From the NCBI RefSeq assembly GCF_041146395.1, contig NC_091010.1, forward strand, positions 53,650,001-53,714,000: a DNA stretch of 64,000 bases, in the 5' to 3' direction. The translations under genes and the position numbers were made by a program. Below are positions 11,380 through 23,984 of this stretch, one piece after another. Source of the DNA: Eulemur rufifrons. Its lineage: Eukaryota; Chordata; Mammalia; Primates; Lemuridae. How positions within the stretch are numbered: position 1 is the stretch's first letter; each line of letters begins with the position of its first letter. The notes beneath the pieces were generated by a model, which was not told the DNA's origin, made no database searches, and saw nothing but the letters and a program-made list of their open reading frames with translations.

Positions 11380-12060
11380 ATTAAAAGGTTATTTGAAAAC
11401 CCAAAAGCAAACTGCACACTGCTGACTCTCCCAGTCTGCCAGCGAGTGAGTGAGTTTGCCTGGGAGGGGAATGGCGTGGACGCTGGGTGTGGGAGATGGC
11501 CAGAGAGTACTGGCTATCTGTAAGAACTTGACTTATGTACTTGTACATGCATTCAATCCACAGAAGACCATTCTGGGATAACTGTGAACCCACCTCTGAC
11601 ACCACGGCTTCTCTCTTCACTTCACTACCTGAGCTCAGCTTGTCCTTGTCCCTCCCTCTACAAGGCAAACTGTATTCAGTTTCAAATGACTTTGACTAGA
11701 AAGGTGGAAAATGCGATGACCTGGCAGGAGCAGCTGGAGTGATTTGATTGACAGCGTCATCCCTTAGTTCAGACGAAGTTAACAGAGCAGGGTTTCTCTA
11801 CCACTTGTGAAAGAAGCAGCACACTTCAAATTGTTAAGAGGAGTGAATCCGGGTTCTCTTTATTTTCTAAAGGAACCCCTTTAATGCCTCAGCTCAGGGA
11901 GTTCTTAAAAAGTAGACGATTTCAGGGGTGCGGGGTGCGAGATGGTGATGCCTTTGTCACTCTAAAACAAAATGGTTTCAAAGTAAAACTCACAATATAT
12001 TTGAAACTGATACTTTTGTATCAGTTATACTATTTCCTGGCAGACTAGGGCAATTGTAGT
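11380..12060. other. No gene or repeat recognised
   Basis: No recognised repeat. The minus-strand 95-codon frame at 11381-11668 has no domain I recognise. Confidence 0.45.
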
Positions 12061-12068
12061 TGTCTCCG

Positions 12069-12242
12069 GTTTGCTATAAAATAATGTGTTTGGAAAGTTC
12101 TCCAGATTGAGATTCAGTTCCAAGGATTTTATTTTGTCTTCCCTCCAGTTTGCTATAAAATAATGTGTTTGGAAAGAGCTCTGAAAGGAAAGTTCTACAG
12201 ATTCAGATTCAGTTCCGAGGATTTTATTTTGTCTTCCCTGGA
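12069..12242 (+). repeat. Local tandem duplication, two units of about 79 and 95 bp
   Basis: Unit 1 (12069-12147) and unit 2 (12148-12242) both start 'gtttgctataaaataatgtg', continue 'tttggaaag', share 'cagattcagattcagttccg' (with changes in unit 1) and end 'attttattttgtcttccct'. Unit 2 carries an extra 16 bases ('agctctgaaaggaaag') after 'ggaaag'. The units differ otherwise by only a few substitutions, so this is a fairly recent local duplication rather than two transposon insertions. Confidence 0.95.
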
Positions 12243-12249
12243 GGGGGCT

Positions 12250-12740
12250 TCAGTGTGTTCTAAAGAATCGGTATATATAGAGTCTTTTGCAGACTCACCA
12301 ATCTGGGTGCCAATAAAAATGTTTTTGAATTAACTCAGTGACATTTTTACAAGGAGCATGAAAAATTCTATATAGAAAGAGCCAAATTCCACAAACCCCA
12401 CAGGCCTTTCCTTCAGCCAAGAACCGTATTGATGTGAACAAGAGCATTTGACAGGACAGGGTTTGAAGGGTTCTTTCGTGTGGGAAATGCAGGAAGATTT
12501 ATCAACACATCTCTGACCTTTTCCTCGGACATATTTCGATGTAATCTGTTTCGCATTCTGACTTTGCAAGAGACTTCTTTGAATTTTCCATCAGGGTGAG
12601 TGGACAACAAGTCATTTGCTGATGAAATTAGCTGGGACCAAAGGCCACGGCTGTACTCTGAATTACCTCAAGGGAAAGCAATTTTACTGCTGTTCTCATG
12701 GGTGAGAGTCCTGTGAGCTTCTGCACCTGTGCCACTAAGG
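12250..12740. other. No gene or repeat recognised
   Basis: Includes a TATA-like string ('ggtatatatagag', about 12270) without any supporting gene structure downstream. Minus-strand frames at 12330-12569 and 12413-12610 overlap each other and have no recognised domain. Confidence 0.4.
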
Positions 12741-12744
12741 ACCT

Positions 12745-13150
12745 CTTAGCAAGGTGTCAAAGCTCAAGGCCTACTTCTTCACTCACAGTAGCCTGCCTGC
12801 AGCTCCACCCTCAGCCTCGCCACCCTCTGCCCTGCCACCCCATGCACAGCCCAGCTGCACTCCTCTCTTTCTGGTTCTTGAGTGTGTTAAGTCCATTGTA
12901 CCCTCAGATCCCTTGTCCACCCAAATGCTCTCTCTGTTACTTCTCTCACTTTACCACCAACCTCTATCCTACTTTTATAAAACTTCTTCCAACCTCCAAC
13001 CAAAATTTTACTTCTTCAGTGAGGAAGTCCCCATATTTCAATATATTTAATCTCTTTTTTATTCTCTTTTATGTAGCCTATACAATGTCCAATAGATCTT
13101 TGACAGATCCTCTATAAATACTCCTCGTGGCAGGTAGCTCTCTACTGCAC
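12745..13150 (+). repeat. Possible L2 LINE fragment, sense
   Basis: Pyrimidine-rich sequence with 'ttttacttcttcagtgagga' and 'agtccccatatttc', resembling the L2 3' region where a 'cacttcctccgagaagcctt' block occurs. The 139-codon plus frame here (12698-13117) is serine/proline/leucine rich and is better explained by this noncoding origin than as a gene. Confidence 0.4.
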
Positions 13151-13154
13151 AAGT

Positions 13155-13790
13155 AGGCCTATTTCATTTTGACCAGATTTTAACATTAGAAAGTGATTCT
13201 TGATCAAAAAGGGCCTCTCTGAAGACATGGCATGCAAATTTATGCTGAGAGTTTAGAATAAATCAGCTAGTTGAAAGTGGACGGTGGGCAGGGGGAGTAT
13301 TAACTCCAGAGAGAAAAAAAGTACACGCAAGAGTTCTGAGATTGGAAAGAACTCAACCCAGTAGAAGAATCTGAGGAAGACTGGTAATTCCTGGAAGGGA
13401 GGAAAGGAGGCTTGATAATTTGTCAGATATTAATTTCCACATTAATGTTTTAAATTCACTTCTATATAAAAGATACAGAAGGAAAATGATGTGATTTTCT
13501 ATAGCTTGGTGTTGGCTGGAGTGGGAAAGGGGAAAAGTGGAAGTGGGAGGGGAGTGGGAAAATGAGTGCTGTGAGCCAGCCTTGGAAACATCCTTGGGTT
13601 CCCTCTTTCTCATCAAGCCCTTCGATTCTGCCTTAGTTCAGGCTCTCACCACATCTTTACCTGTCTGGTAGAGTGGTCTACGATTTCCCATTTCACAACT
13701 GGTTTCCCAGGTTCCATATGTGTGATGTGTATATGTGCCCCCTTCTCATTACCAATAGGCTCACAGGGAGTTCTAGAGTTGATGCAGAGT
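13155..13790. other. No gene or repeat recognised
   Basis: Mixed-composition unique sequence. No coding signal seen. Confidence 0.4.
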
Positions 13791-13794
13791 AAAA

Positions 13795-13925
13795 TTCTGG
13801 ATGCACCATCTATTAGCTTCTTGGCCAGAGGTGAGATCCTCATCTCTTGTCTCAGATTCATCATCACTAAATGAGAATAATGTTATCTACTTTGTAGGAT
13901 TATTCTAGTCCATTAACTATATGAC
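13795..13925 (+). repeat. MIR SINE fragment, sense
   Basis: 'tcatcactaaatgagaataa' followed by 'gttatctactttgtaggatt' matches the central-to-3' MIR order ('cctcatctgtaaaatgggga...tacctcatagggtt'). Confidence 0.6.
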
Positions 13926-13929
13926 ATCC

Positions 13930-14610
13930 ATGAAGCACCTACTATAACTCTTGGACATAATAAGCAGAGGCTCTAATAGTTTTTACATGAGCATGTCCAT
14001 GGAAGGCCAAACCACCAGGATGGAATAATCAGTGTTGAGCTGTGATCTTCCTAAAGGGTCAGGCCCCATCACCAGGAGCTCAGTGAGGTTTCTGTTAGTA
14101 GTTTATTGACAATGTGGATTTGCCTCTCTTTCCCCAGCCCTTCTGGGGAAAGATCACTTCCAACTCTCCTCAGTTCCTTACTTTCCAATTACAGACATGA
14201 AATGGCCTTTTATGTTGCTGTGTGACCATAGCAACACTCCAATCCGTCATAAGATATCTGCATACACAACAAAAGCATCCAACACTCCTTGGGTTTTTCT
14301 TCTGCTTACAGAAAAGTTCTTCCCTACAGAGTCAATGCACTTGTTTATCACTCACCCAGAGACCTGAATATAATGAATAGATATGGAGTTTAAAGAAAAA
14401 GAAATGGCCACAAGAAAAGTTGTAAAATAAAACCATATTTGGGAAGTAAAACAAGAGAACTGGTTGCCAGCATACCTATCCAAGAACAGTGTCAAAAGGA
14501 AACTCTTGAAACAGAAAGGAAATAAAGAATCTTAAAACATTAGGAGGGAAGAAAGAAAAACAGAAAGTGCAAAATATGGGTAAACATGAAGCAACATTTA
14601 TAATGTTTTT
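13930..14610. other. No gene or repeat recognised
   Basis: No coding or repeat signal recognised; the 3' part (14380-14600) is purine and A rich. Confidence 0.4.
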
Positions 14611-14616
14611 CTGAGC

Positions 14617-14873
14617 TCCGTCTCCTATCAGATCAGTGACTGTTTCCCATCACCTCCAGATGGAACCATCTAGTTGCAGGAAAACAAGCTCAGGGCTCCC
14701 ACTGATTCTGCATTATGGTGAGTACATTATAATGTAATAATAATAGGAATAAAGTGCACAATAAATGTAATGTGCTGAATCATCCCGAAACCATTCCCTG
14801 TACCCCCGGTCCATGGAAAATTTTCCTTCCATGAAACTGATCCCTGGTGCAAAAAAGATTAGGGACCGCTGGC
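14617..14873 (+). mobile_element. Nonautonomous hAT-like DNA transposon relic
   Basis: Contains 'gctccgtctcctatcagatc', 'aacaagctcagggctcccac', 'ataaagtgcacaataaatgt' and ends 'aatcatcccgaaaccattcc...ccggtccatggaaaa...gattagggaccgctg'. I recognise this as the right portion of a widespread hAT-class element whose terminus reads 'ggttggggaccgctg'. The left terminus is missing. No transposase frame remains. Confidence 0.75.
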
Positions 14874-14879
14874 TATACA

Positions 14880-15690
14880 TCAAACCAGAGCCCTAGGTTG
14901 TAATTCCTCTTTCTTGCTTTTATTCCCCCTCATGAATCTTTCAGCATTTATTCATCTGCTCAGTATACTACGATGGATAGCACTATCCCTTGATAGATAC
15001 CAACCTAGACTTCTACACTAGTGACATATGTGTTTTCTCCTCTTATTTTACGCCATACTTAAAAGCTCATTTCACTGCTCATATTTATAGCATCCTTATT
15101 TTTAGATATCTGTCATCCAGTATCTTATGTCCAAAGTAATAATAGTTCTAAATTTATCCAGATGATTTTTTAGTGCACAGTGTGGCATCACACACGCTGC
15201 AGCCCACTCGGCAAAGTTTTCTCAGGTTTCCTCTCATCATAAGATCCCCTCTGTCTATTTACCATTAGCTGGAAAAGGCCACAGACAAGCGGAACAAATC
15301 CTAGTTGTATTTGTGTAACTGAAAAAAAAATTAAAGGAGAAAGAGGATCAACTGGAAAGAGGAAAGTCCTCTGGCCACACTTAATCCATTCATTTTTCCA
15401 AACTGTTGCTTCATTTTTACCGCCTCTGGTACGTTCAGTTAGGAAAAGGGCCACCTAGAATATGAAACCCAGCACGGATCACAAAATATTTACTTGAAAT
15501 TCATTTCTATAAACAGTAATGCAGACATCAGCAAAATGCTACAGGAGCAGTAAGGCTCAAGCTAAATGAAAGAAAATTATTCTTCATATATTCATGTTAA
15601 ATTCTGGGCCTTTGCAGAAATGGGAAATCACTGGAACATACAGTTTAAGGAGATGTAAGAGAGGAAGAGGCTCTGTGAGTATCAGTGCAT
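14880..15690. other. No gene or repeat recognised
   Basis: Unique-looking. The minus frame 15188-15454 (88 codons) has no recognised domain. Confidence 0.4.
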
Positions 15691-15694
15691 TCAC

Positions 15695-15885
15695 CAATGG
15701 TTAAATACAGCAACACAACACTAACAGTGGGCTTCTGAGCAATTACCGAGTGGCAGGCACTGTGCTGAGCAATTCACATTTGTTATCCCTGTGAACAACC
15801 TCATGATATTAGTACTGTTATCATCCCCATTTTACAAGTGAGGAAACTGAAGCTTATAGAGTTTAAAAAGGTGAATACTAAGTTC
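15695..15885 (-). repeat. MIR SINE, antisense
   Basis: 'aggcactgtgctgagcaatt', 'catccccattttacaagtga' and 'ggaaactgaagcttatagag' form a clear antisense MIR. Confidence 0.85.
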
Positions 15886-15995
15886 TGGAAACTAAATTTA
15901 AATGCTGGCAGTAAGACTCTTCACCATTATGTATACAGTAGAAGCTTTGCATCTTATAGGCATTTGCAACTAAACCTACTTAAGAAGGGAAGAAA

Positions 15996-16064
15996 GCATG
16001 TGCACGTGTGTGTGTGTGCATGTGTGTGTGTGTGCGCGCGCGCACGTGTGTGTGTGTGTGTGTG

Positions 16065-16101
<37 letters not shown>
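15996..16101. repeat. Compound (TG)n-(CG)n-(TG)n-(GA)n microsatellite
   Basis: Positions 15996-16068 are an uninterrupted alternating purine-pyrimidine run of about 73 bases with a CG core near 16034-16044, and 16068-16101 is a pure GA tract. Alternating CG/TG DNA is the classic Z-DNA-prone sequence, and long GA mirror repeats can form triplex (H-) DNA; both are known biophysical properties and not shown for this locus. Confidence 0.97.
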
Positions 16102-18653
<2,552 letters not shown>

Positions 18654-18668
18654 AGAAAAGCAGGAACA
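18654..18668. repeat. Alu target-site duplication, right copy
   Basis: Identical 15-base partner of 18302-18316, immediately after the A tail. Confidence 0.95.
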
Positions 18669-18669
18669 A

Positions 18670-19350
18670 ATACTTTTCTTTTCCCTTTAGCTATACCCCT
18701 TATCTATGTTTAACTGCTCATGAGAGTTTTATGAATTTTAAAAATTTCATAATGATATGTCATATATGTAATGAAAATTATAGTTAAAATCAACAAATTG
18801 CACCAATTTATTTATCAGTTAAAAAAAGATCGCTCGTCGTGTCTTGCACCAAGACCTCCACTCCCCCAAATTCAGCTTCCAGAAACAACCACTTTTCTCA
18901 TTTTTACTTACTTATTCACATCCTTATTTAAAACAGAACTTCTCCTTCCAGATATTCAATACAATCCTCAGCTCAAGAACTTGGCTGCGCTGGGTGACAC
19001 CAGCTCTAATGAATATTAATTCTAACTTAAGCCCCTGAGTGGGAAGAACAAGAACCCACAGAGACGGAGGAGTGTCTGAAACAAGCAGCCTGGCATCTTG
19101 TTACTTTCCCTCTCTGGTGTCATGCGATGAAGCAGCAAAAGAAAAAAACAGGAAAACATTTTCTTATAAAACCTTCTCTCAATCTCCATTGCACCCCCAC
19201 ACTTGACCCCAAACTTCCTCCAGATATTTTTTTCTATTCCCTTTCTTTCTCAATGCTACTTCCTTTCTCCTTCTTAATCTTCACATGAAGGCTTAGATGG
19301 ATGAACAATAGCAGCTGCATCAGAAAGGCCATGTTGTTTAGAAAGTAGGC
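18670..19350. other. No gene or repeat recognised
   Basis: AT-rich then pyrimidine-rich sequence with no coding signal. Frames at 18771-19019 and 18844-19038 overlap in different frames. Confidence 0.4.
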
Positions 19351-19354
19351 ACAT

Positions 19355-19530
19355 GATCTTTAGAATCCAAAAATGTGGTGGACATCCTAGCTCTACCATA
19401 AGGGTGACCTTGGGAAATCGATAAGCTTGTTATACAACGTCTAAAATGATAACAGTAGTATCTACCTTTCAGGATAGCTGTGAGAAAAATGTACAAGAAT
19501 CACCCAGAATATAATAAGTATGAAATAAAT
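19355..19530 (+). repeat. MIR SINE, sense
   Basis: 'tagctctaccataagggtga', 'ccttgggaaatcgataagct' and the terminal 'ataagtatgaaataaatatt' follow sense MIR order. Confidence 0.65.
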
Positions 19531-19849
19531 ATTTTGAAATTTTCTGTAATAAAACACCGCTCTTGAAGAGAAACCTATGAAAAGTTGCCATTGAAAGGTA
19601 GTGATAAATTCTGATAATGGCAAACATGTTGGCCAGAAGTACCCTCAGTTTCCCTCCCAACGTTGGCATTGATTTGTCACTCCTTGTAAAGAAAAAATCT
19701 ATCTGTCCATTGATTGCTTGGTACTATTTTGGATTATGCTACTCTCTCCCAAAGACAGAATAAGAAATTAATTCATGACTATGGCAGGCACCAAGACATT
19801 TGCATTAAAGATGTTTTTAGATGAGAAGTAAACTGCAAAATGGTTATGT

Positions 19850-20060
19850 CATCAGACTCTCACTCCATAAAGATAGGCAATATGACTTTGAACTTGCTAG
19901 CTGCGAAACTTTGGGCAAGTTACTTAACCTCTTTAAGGCTCATTTGTAAAAAAAAGAATAATAGTATTGCCCCTTATTTTATAGAATTTTTGTGTAAATT
20001 AAATGAAAAAATACATGCAAAGAAATTGCTTTAGTACATTTGGTAAACGCTCATTTTTCC
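19850..20060 (+). repeat. MIR SINE, sense
   Basis: 'gggcaagttacttaacctct' is a near-consensus MIR block, preceded by the accepted 5' part and followed by an AT-rich 3' half ending near 'ttggtaaacgctca'. Confidence 0.8.
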
Positions 20061-20064
20061 ATGA

Positions 20065-21030
20065 CTGTTATGGTGATAGCAAAGATGATCATGATGAAAA
20101 TGATGTCATGATATATCAAGGAATATTATGATATCAAGAAGGCTTGGAGAAAGCCTTCTTTGGGTGGGATCTTGCAAACTTGATTTTTTTAATTAGGGAG
20201 CTTACTTCTGTTATTGCTATGATAATTAATCAGACCATTGATAATGATATATAGTGACTTTATTTTTCTACTAGAGAATAATTGGAACTGTCACCTGTTA
20301 ATTATAACATTAGTTAAATATTTTGGAAGGTCATTAGGGGTAAACCACTGATAGAAATACCTACTACATTTCTTTGGCGTATTTCTGTGGATTGCAGATG
20401 GTGATAGCCTCTGCATAAAATTAGTCATTTGTGACTTCAGATTGTGCCTTGCCTCTCCTGAGACTCCACATAAAATGAAATTTTAGGAAAATGACAGTAC
20501 AAAGGACAAAGATGATGAATGTTTGTGGTAGCTTTTCTAAAAAAAAAGTTAATCTTCATGTTGTACACAGGAGACACTATCAAATCAGGCTATTAAAGTA
20601 GATAAATATAAACTTCAGATACACACTAGAGCTTTTTTCTGTTCATCTTTGTGCTTCTATTCCTTCCCTTTGTGATGCCGTTCAGTCCATAAGTCATGAG
20701 CAGAGTTACCTACTCTCAAGGCACAAGTTCTTTAGGGGCATGGTAGCACAAAGGGCACCCCAGCTGACAGGTAAATCTCAGCCCAGAGACAACCATACAA
20801 CAGCACTATTTTCAGGGTCTCCAAATAACATCCAGCTAACTCATCAACCCACTTGTGATAGCCATTCACAAAAGCCATTCACAAAAAACCTTCCAAAGCC
20901 CGACGTGTGCCCTAGACCCTATCCATCCAGTAATAGAACAAGTGCCTCAAAGATTAAGAGATATCTAACCTGTCTCCATTTTTTGAATACTACCACATAA
21001 TAAAAGGGCATTAGTTATTTAGTAGTGTGT
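20065..21030. other. No gene or repeat recognised
   Basis: Unique-looking, AT-rich. A small direct repeat 'gccattcacaaaa' occurs twice near 20862-20887. Confidence 0.4.
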
Positions 21031-21034
21031 TAGT

Positions 21035-21348
21035 TTCTACTCATTTGTGAATTTCTGTGACTGATTTCAAATTCAATTCTATTGTTGTTAGAGACATATT
21101 TTGTAAGATTTAGATAATTTTAAACTTATGAAGGTTTGTTTTATGGCCTAACATATAGTGCTAGCTCTCCTGGCCATTCTAGAGAATGTCCCATATGTAG
21201 TCGAGAAGAATGTATATTCTGCCATTGGTAGTAGAGTGCTTTACAAATTTGTATTAAGTCTAGTTGTTTCATAATGTTGTTCATGTTTTATATTTCCTTG
21301 TTGATCTTCTGCCTATTTGTCCCCTCCATTATTACAAGTTCAGTGTTG
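21035..21348 (-). mobile_element. LINE-1 ORF2 internal fragment, antisense
   Basis: Plus strand reads as antisense L1 ORF2: 'gtttgttttatggcctaaca', 'gagaatgtcccatatgtagt', 'gagaagaatgtatattctgc', 'atttccttgttgatcttctg'. It is not continuous with an L1 3' end on its left, so it is a rearranged or truncated fragment. Confidence 0.75.
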
Positions 21349-21349
21349 A

Positions 21350-21915
21350 GAATATCAGCAAAAATGTTGGAACAGGTAGCTCGAGGGTTCATCGAAACAC
21401 AGAAACAACTGTGGAGGAAACATCCACAAAATTCAAGCAAAAAAAGTCAAAATCAACTTTTTAAGATCACTGGGAAATAGTCAAAGGCTTACAGCATCCA
21501 GACAAATGCTGCATCGAGATAAAAGCAACTTAAATGTGGGAGAAAAGCACAGTGGCACGTTCTCCAGTGCTTGCCCCACCTCCTCTCAGGCCCAGCATGG
21601 TCTTGAAGAAAAGCCAAATTCTCAGTACGGGACCGCGAACCTGATTCTGGAGGAAGCAGAGCAGAAATTATTTTTAAATAATTGTGTTGTCTGTTCTAAC
21701 CTGTCTGAGGATTATCTCAAGGACTTGTCTTTTTTCACCTAACTCAGAACTCATTCAGAATGCAAAAGCAGCAAGCTTTTTTATTAATAAAAAACTTTGG
21801 AAGGCAAATGCCAACCTGCATTTGTTGCCCACTTGGGGTAAACAATTACAATTAAGGCAAACAATGGAGTACCTAGAACCCAGGAGGAAAAGCTGAGAGA
21901 GAGTTTCTTTGGGAA
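21350..21915 (+). mobile_element. HAL1 (half-LINE) 5' portion, probable
   Basis: Contains 'ggtagctcgagggttcatcg', 'gaaacacagaaacaactgtg', 'tgctgcatcgagataaaagc' and 'gggagaaaagcacagtggca'. I interpret this as the 5' noncoding part of the HAL1 copy whose ORF1 region continues at 22275 after an L1 insertion. The reason is its position and collinearity; the family match itself is from memory and less certain than the downstream part. Frames at 21506-21742 and 21684-21896 are chance openings within it. Confidence 0.5.
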
Positions 21916-22055
21916 ATTAGAAGCATCTGTACCTGGCTTGTTTCACTTAACATAATGTCCTCTAGGTCAATCCATGTTGCAGCAAATTGCAGGATATCAT
22001 TCTTATTTATAACTGAATAATATTTTATTGTGTATATATACACCACATTTTTGTA
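21916..22055 (-). mobile_element. L1 insertion, inverted 5' segment
   Basis: Plus strand reads as antisense end of L1 ORF2: 'gtttcacttaacataatgtc', 'ctctaggtcaatccatgttg', 'actgaataatattttattgt'. It abuts, head to head, the sense 3' end at 22056. This is the arrangement made by twin priming. Confidence 0.8.
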
Positions 22056-22270
22056 CAGCAAGGTGACCATGGTTAACAATATTATATTATATATTTCAAA
22101 ATAACTAGAAGAGATTGTGAATGTTCTCACCAAAAGAAATGATAAATCTTAGAGGTGTTAGATATGCTAAATATCCTTATTTGCTCATTACTCAATGCAT
22201 ACATGTATCAAAACATCACACTGTGCCCCATAAATATGCACAATTAGTATGTGTCAATTAAAACAAAACT
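22056..22270 (+). mobile_element. L1 insertion, 3' UTR end in sense orientation
   Basis: 'gcaaggtgaccatggttaac', 'ttcaaaataactagaagaga', 'aagaaatgataaatcttaga' and 'tatgtgtcaattaaaacaaa' are the ordered landmarks of an L1MA/L1MB-type 3' end. Together with 21916-22055 it forms one 5'-inverted insertion. The flanks 'agaagcatctgta' (left) and 'aaaagtcatctatgta' (right) may be a decayed target-site duplication. Confidence 0.85.
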
Positions 22271-22274
22271 AAAC

Positions 22275-23980
22275 TAAGATAAAAGTCATCTATGTATTCT
22301 GTGGAATTTAGAAAATCACACTCACGCCAAGGACAAGGTGCATGCCCCATAAAGGCCCAAGAAGACCCTAAGATTTCACCTCTGACTAATCTCTAGTCAC
22401 AATGCAAGCAGCAAATGAAAGCTCAGGCAGAGTCGTAAACAGCCTGGATGTTGAAAGAGTGTCTCAGAACAGAGTCAATATGTAAAGACTGAGAGAGATT
22501 TTTTTTTTCTTTCTTCTTTAATTTCTCTATCAGTCTCTCTTTCTTTTACTGTTTTTGGGGAGGTTGGGGAGAAGGGGTGAGGGATCCTGGAATTCAAGGA
22601 AATCTCTGTCAAAGCACTAGGTGAGCAGAAGTTAAAAGAACAGACTTCAGAAATCACCATTACAAGAAATACAGACTTTACAAAAATATTTTAGAAAAGT
22701 CATTAAACAAACAAATAGCTACAGCCTGCAGCAAGCAACAAAAATAAACCCTGAGGATGGAAAGAATAGAGTTACCACATCATAATATTCAAATTATTCT
22801 GTTTTAAACAACATCAAAAAAATGAAGCATGGAAAGAAACAAGAAAGTATGGCCCTTTCACAGAAAAAAATTAACAGAACTTGTCCCTGGGGAAGCACAA
22901 GCATTGGGCTTAGTAACAAAGACTAAATCAAGTGTCTTAAATATTCTGAAGGGTGGAGAAAACCATGGACAAAAGCAAAAGGAAACCAGGAGAACAGTCT
23001 GTGAATAAATAGAGAATAACAATAAAGAGATGTAAATTATAAAAAAGGAACCAAACAAAAATTCTGGCACTCAAAAGTACAATAATTGATACGGAAAAAC
23101 TAACTAAAGGATGTCAATAGCAGATTTAAATGGCCATGAAAAAGAGTCAGTAAAGCTGACTTGAAGCTATGGCTATTGAAATTATTCAATCTGAAGAGAG
23201 AAAGAAAAAAGAATGAAGAAAATGAACACAGCCTAAGAGATCTTATGGACAGCATCAAGTGTAGCAACATACACATAATAAGAATTCCAGAAGGAGTGAA
23301 GAGAGAGAAAGGAGAAGAAAGAGTATTTAAAGAAGTATGGACAAAAACTTCCCAAATTTGATAAAAGACTTAAATCTGTTCATTCAAGTTTAACAAACTA
23401 CAAGAAGAATAAACATAAAAAGGTCCATACCAAGACACATTATAATCAATGTACTGAAAAACAAAAAGTATTTTGAAAGCAGTGACTCATCAAGTACTGG
23501 GGTTCTCAATAAAAGTAACAAAAAATTTTTTAACAGAAATTATGGAGGCCAAAAGGGAACTAAAGAAATTTTTTTAAGAGAATGTCGACCAAGAAATATA
23601 TATCAGTCAAAACTACTCTTCTATAACGAAGAAGAAATTATGGAATTACCAGATAAACAGAAGCTGAGAGAGTTTTATGCTTATAAATCTACTCTATAAG
23701 AAATGGTAAAGGTAGTTCTTTAGGCTGAAATGAAGGACACTAGACAGTAGCTCAAAGCCATGTATGGACATAAAGAACTCCAGTAAAGATAACTAAGGAA
23801 ATAAACATAAAAGCCAGTATTATTGTAATTTTGTCTGTAATTCTTCTTATCATTTGCTATATGATTTTAAAGATGAAGAGGTAAAACAATTTTTATAATG
23901 ATTATAAATCTATATTAATGGGTAAATAACCTATAAAGGTATAATTTGTGACAATGATTTGCATATTGCATTCCCTGATG
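22275..23980 (+). mobile_element. HAL1 (half-LINE) ORF1 region and 3' end
   Basis: Matches the HAL1 family, an L1-derived element that keeps an ORF1-type RNA-binding protein gene but lacks ORF2. Ordered landmarks: 'ggcccaagaagaccctaaga', 'aacaagaaagtatggccctt', 'ccatggacaaaagcaaaagg', 'cctaagagatcttatggaca', 'aaacttcccaaatttgataa', 'tggaggccaaaagggaacta', 'agataaacagaagctgagag', 'gctgaaatgaaggacactag'. The ORF1 remnant spans about 22821-23745 and is broken by stops and frameshifts. The best-preserved stretch (23161-23361) translates to RDLMDSIKCSN...IPEGVKREKG, recognisable as the RNA-binding core of L1/HAL1 ORF1p. It is dead, and its 5' portion lies left of the L1 insertion. Confidence 0.85.
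22821..23745 (+). pseudogene. HAL1/L1-type ORF1 remnant
   Basis: Decayed ORF1 of the HAL1 copy. The intact family protein is a nucleic-acid-binding chaperone that coats element RNA. Here the putative start lies at 'aaaaaaatgaagcatgg' (about 22822), early stops follow, and only 23161-23361 stays open long enough to show the conserved segment ending in a frameshifted 'KTSQI' where the family usually reads ENFPNL. No function is expected. Confidence 0.75.
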
Positions 23981-23984
23981 ACAC

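Noticed and set aside
12265..12280. TATA-box-like string as a promoter
   Set aside because: Isolated in AT-rich DNA, with no downstream frame, CpG island or initiator context.
12698..13117. 139-codon plus-strand frame
   Set aside because: S/P/L-rich product of pyrimidine-rich, likely L2-derived sequence; a second overlapping frame of 98 codons is also open.
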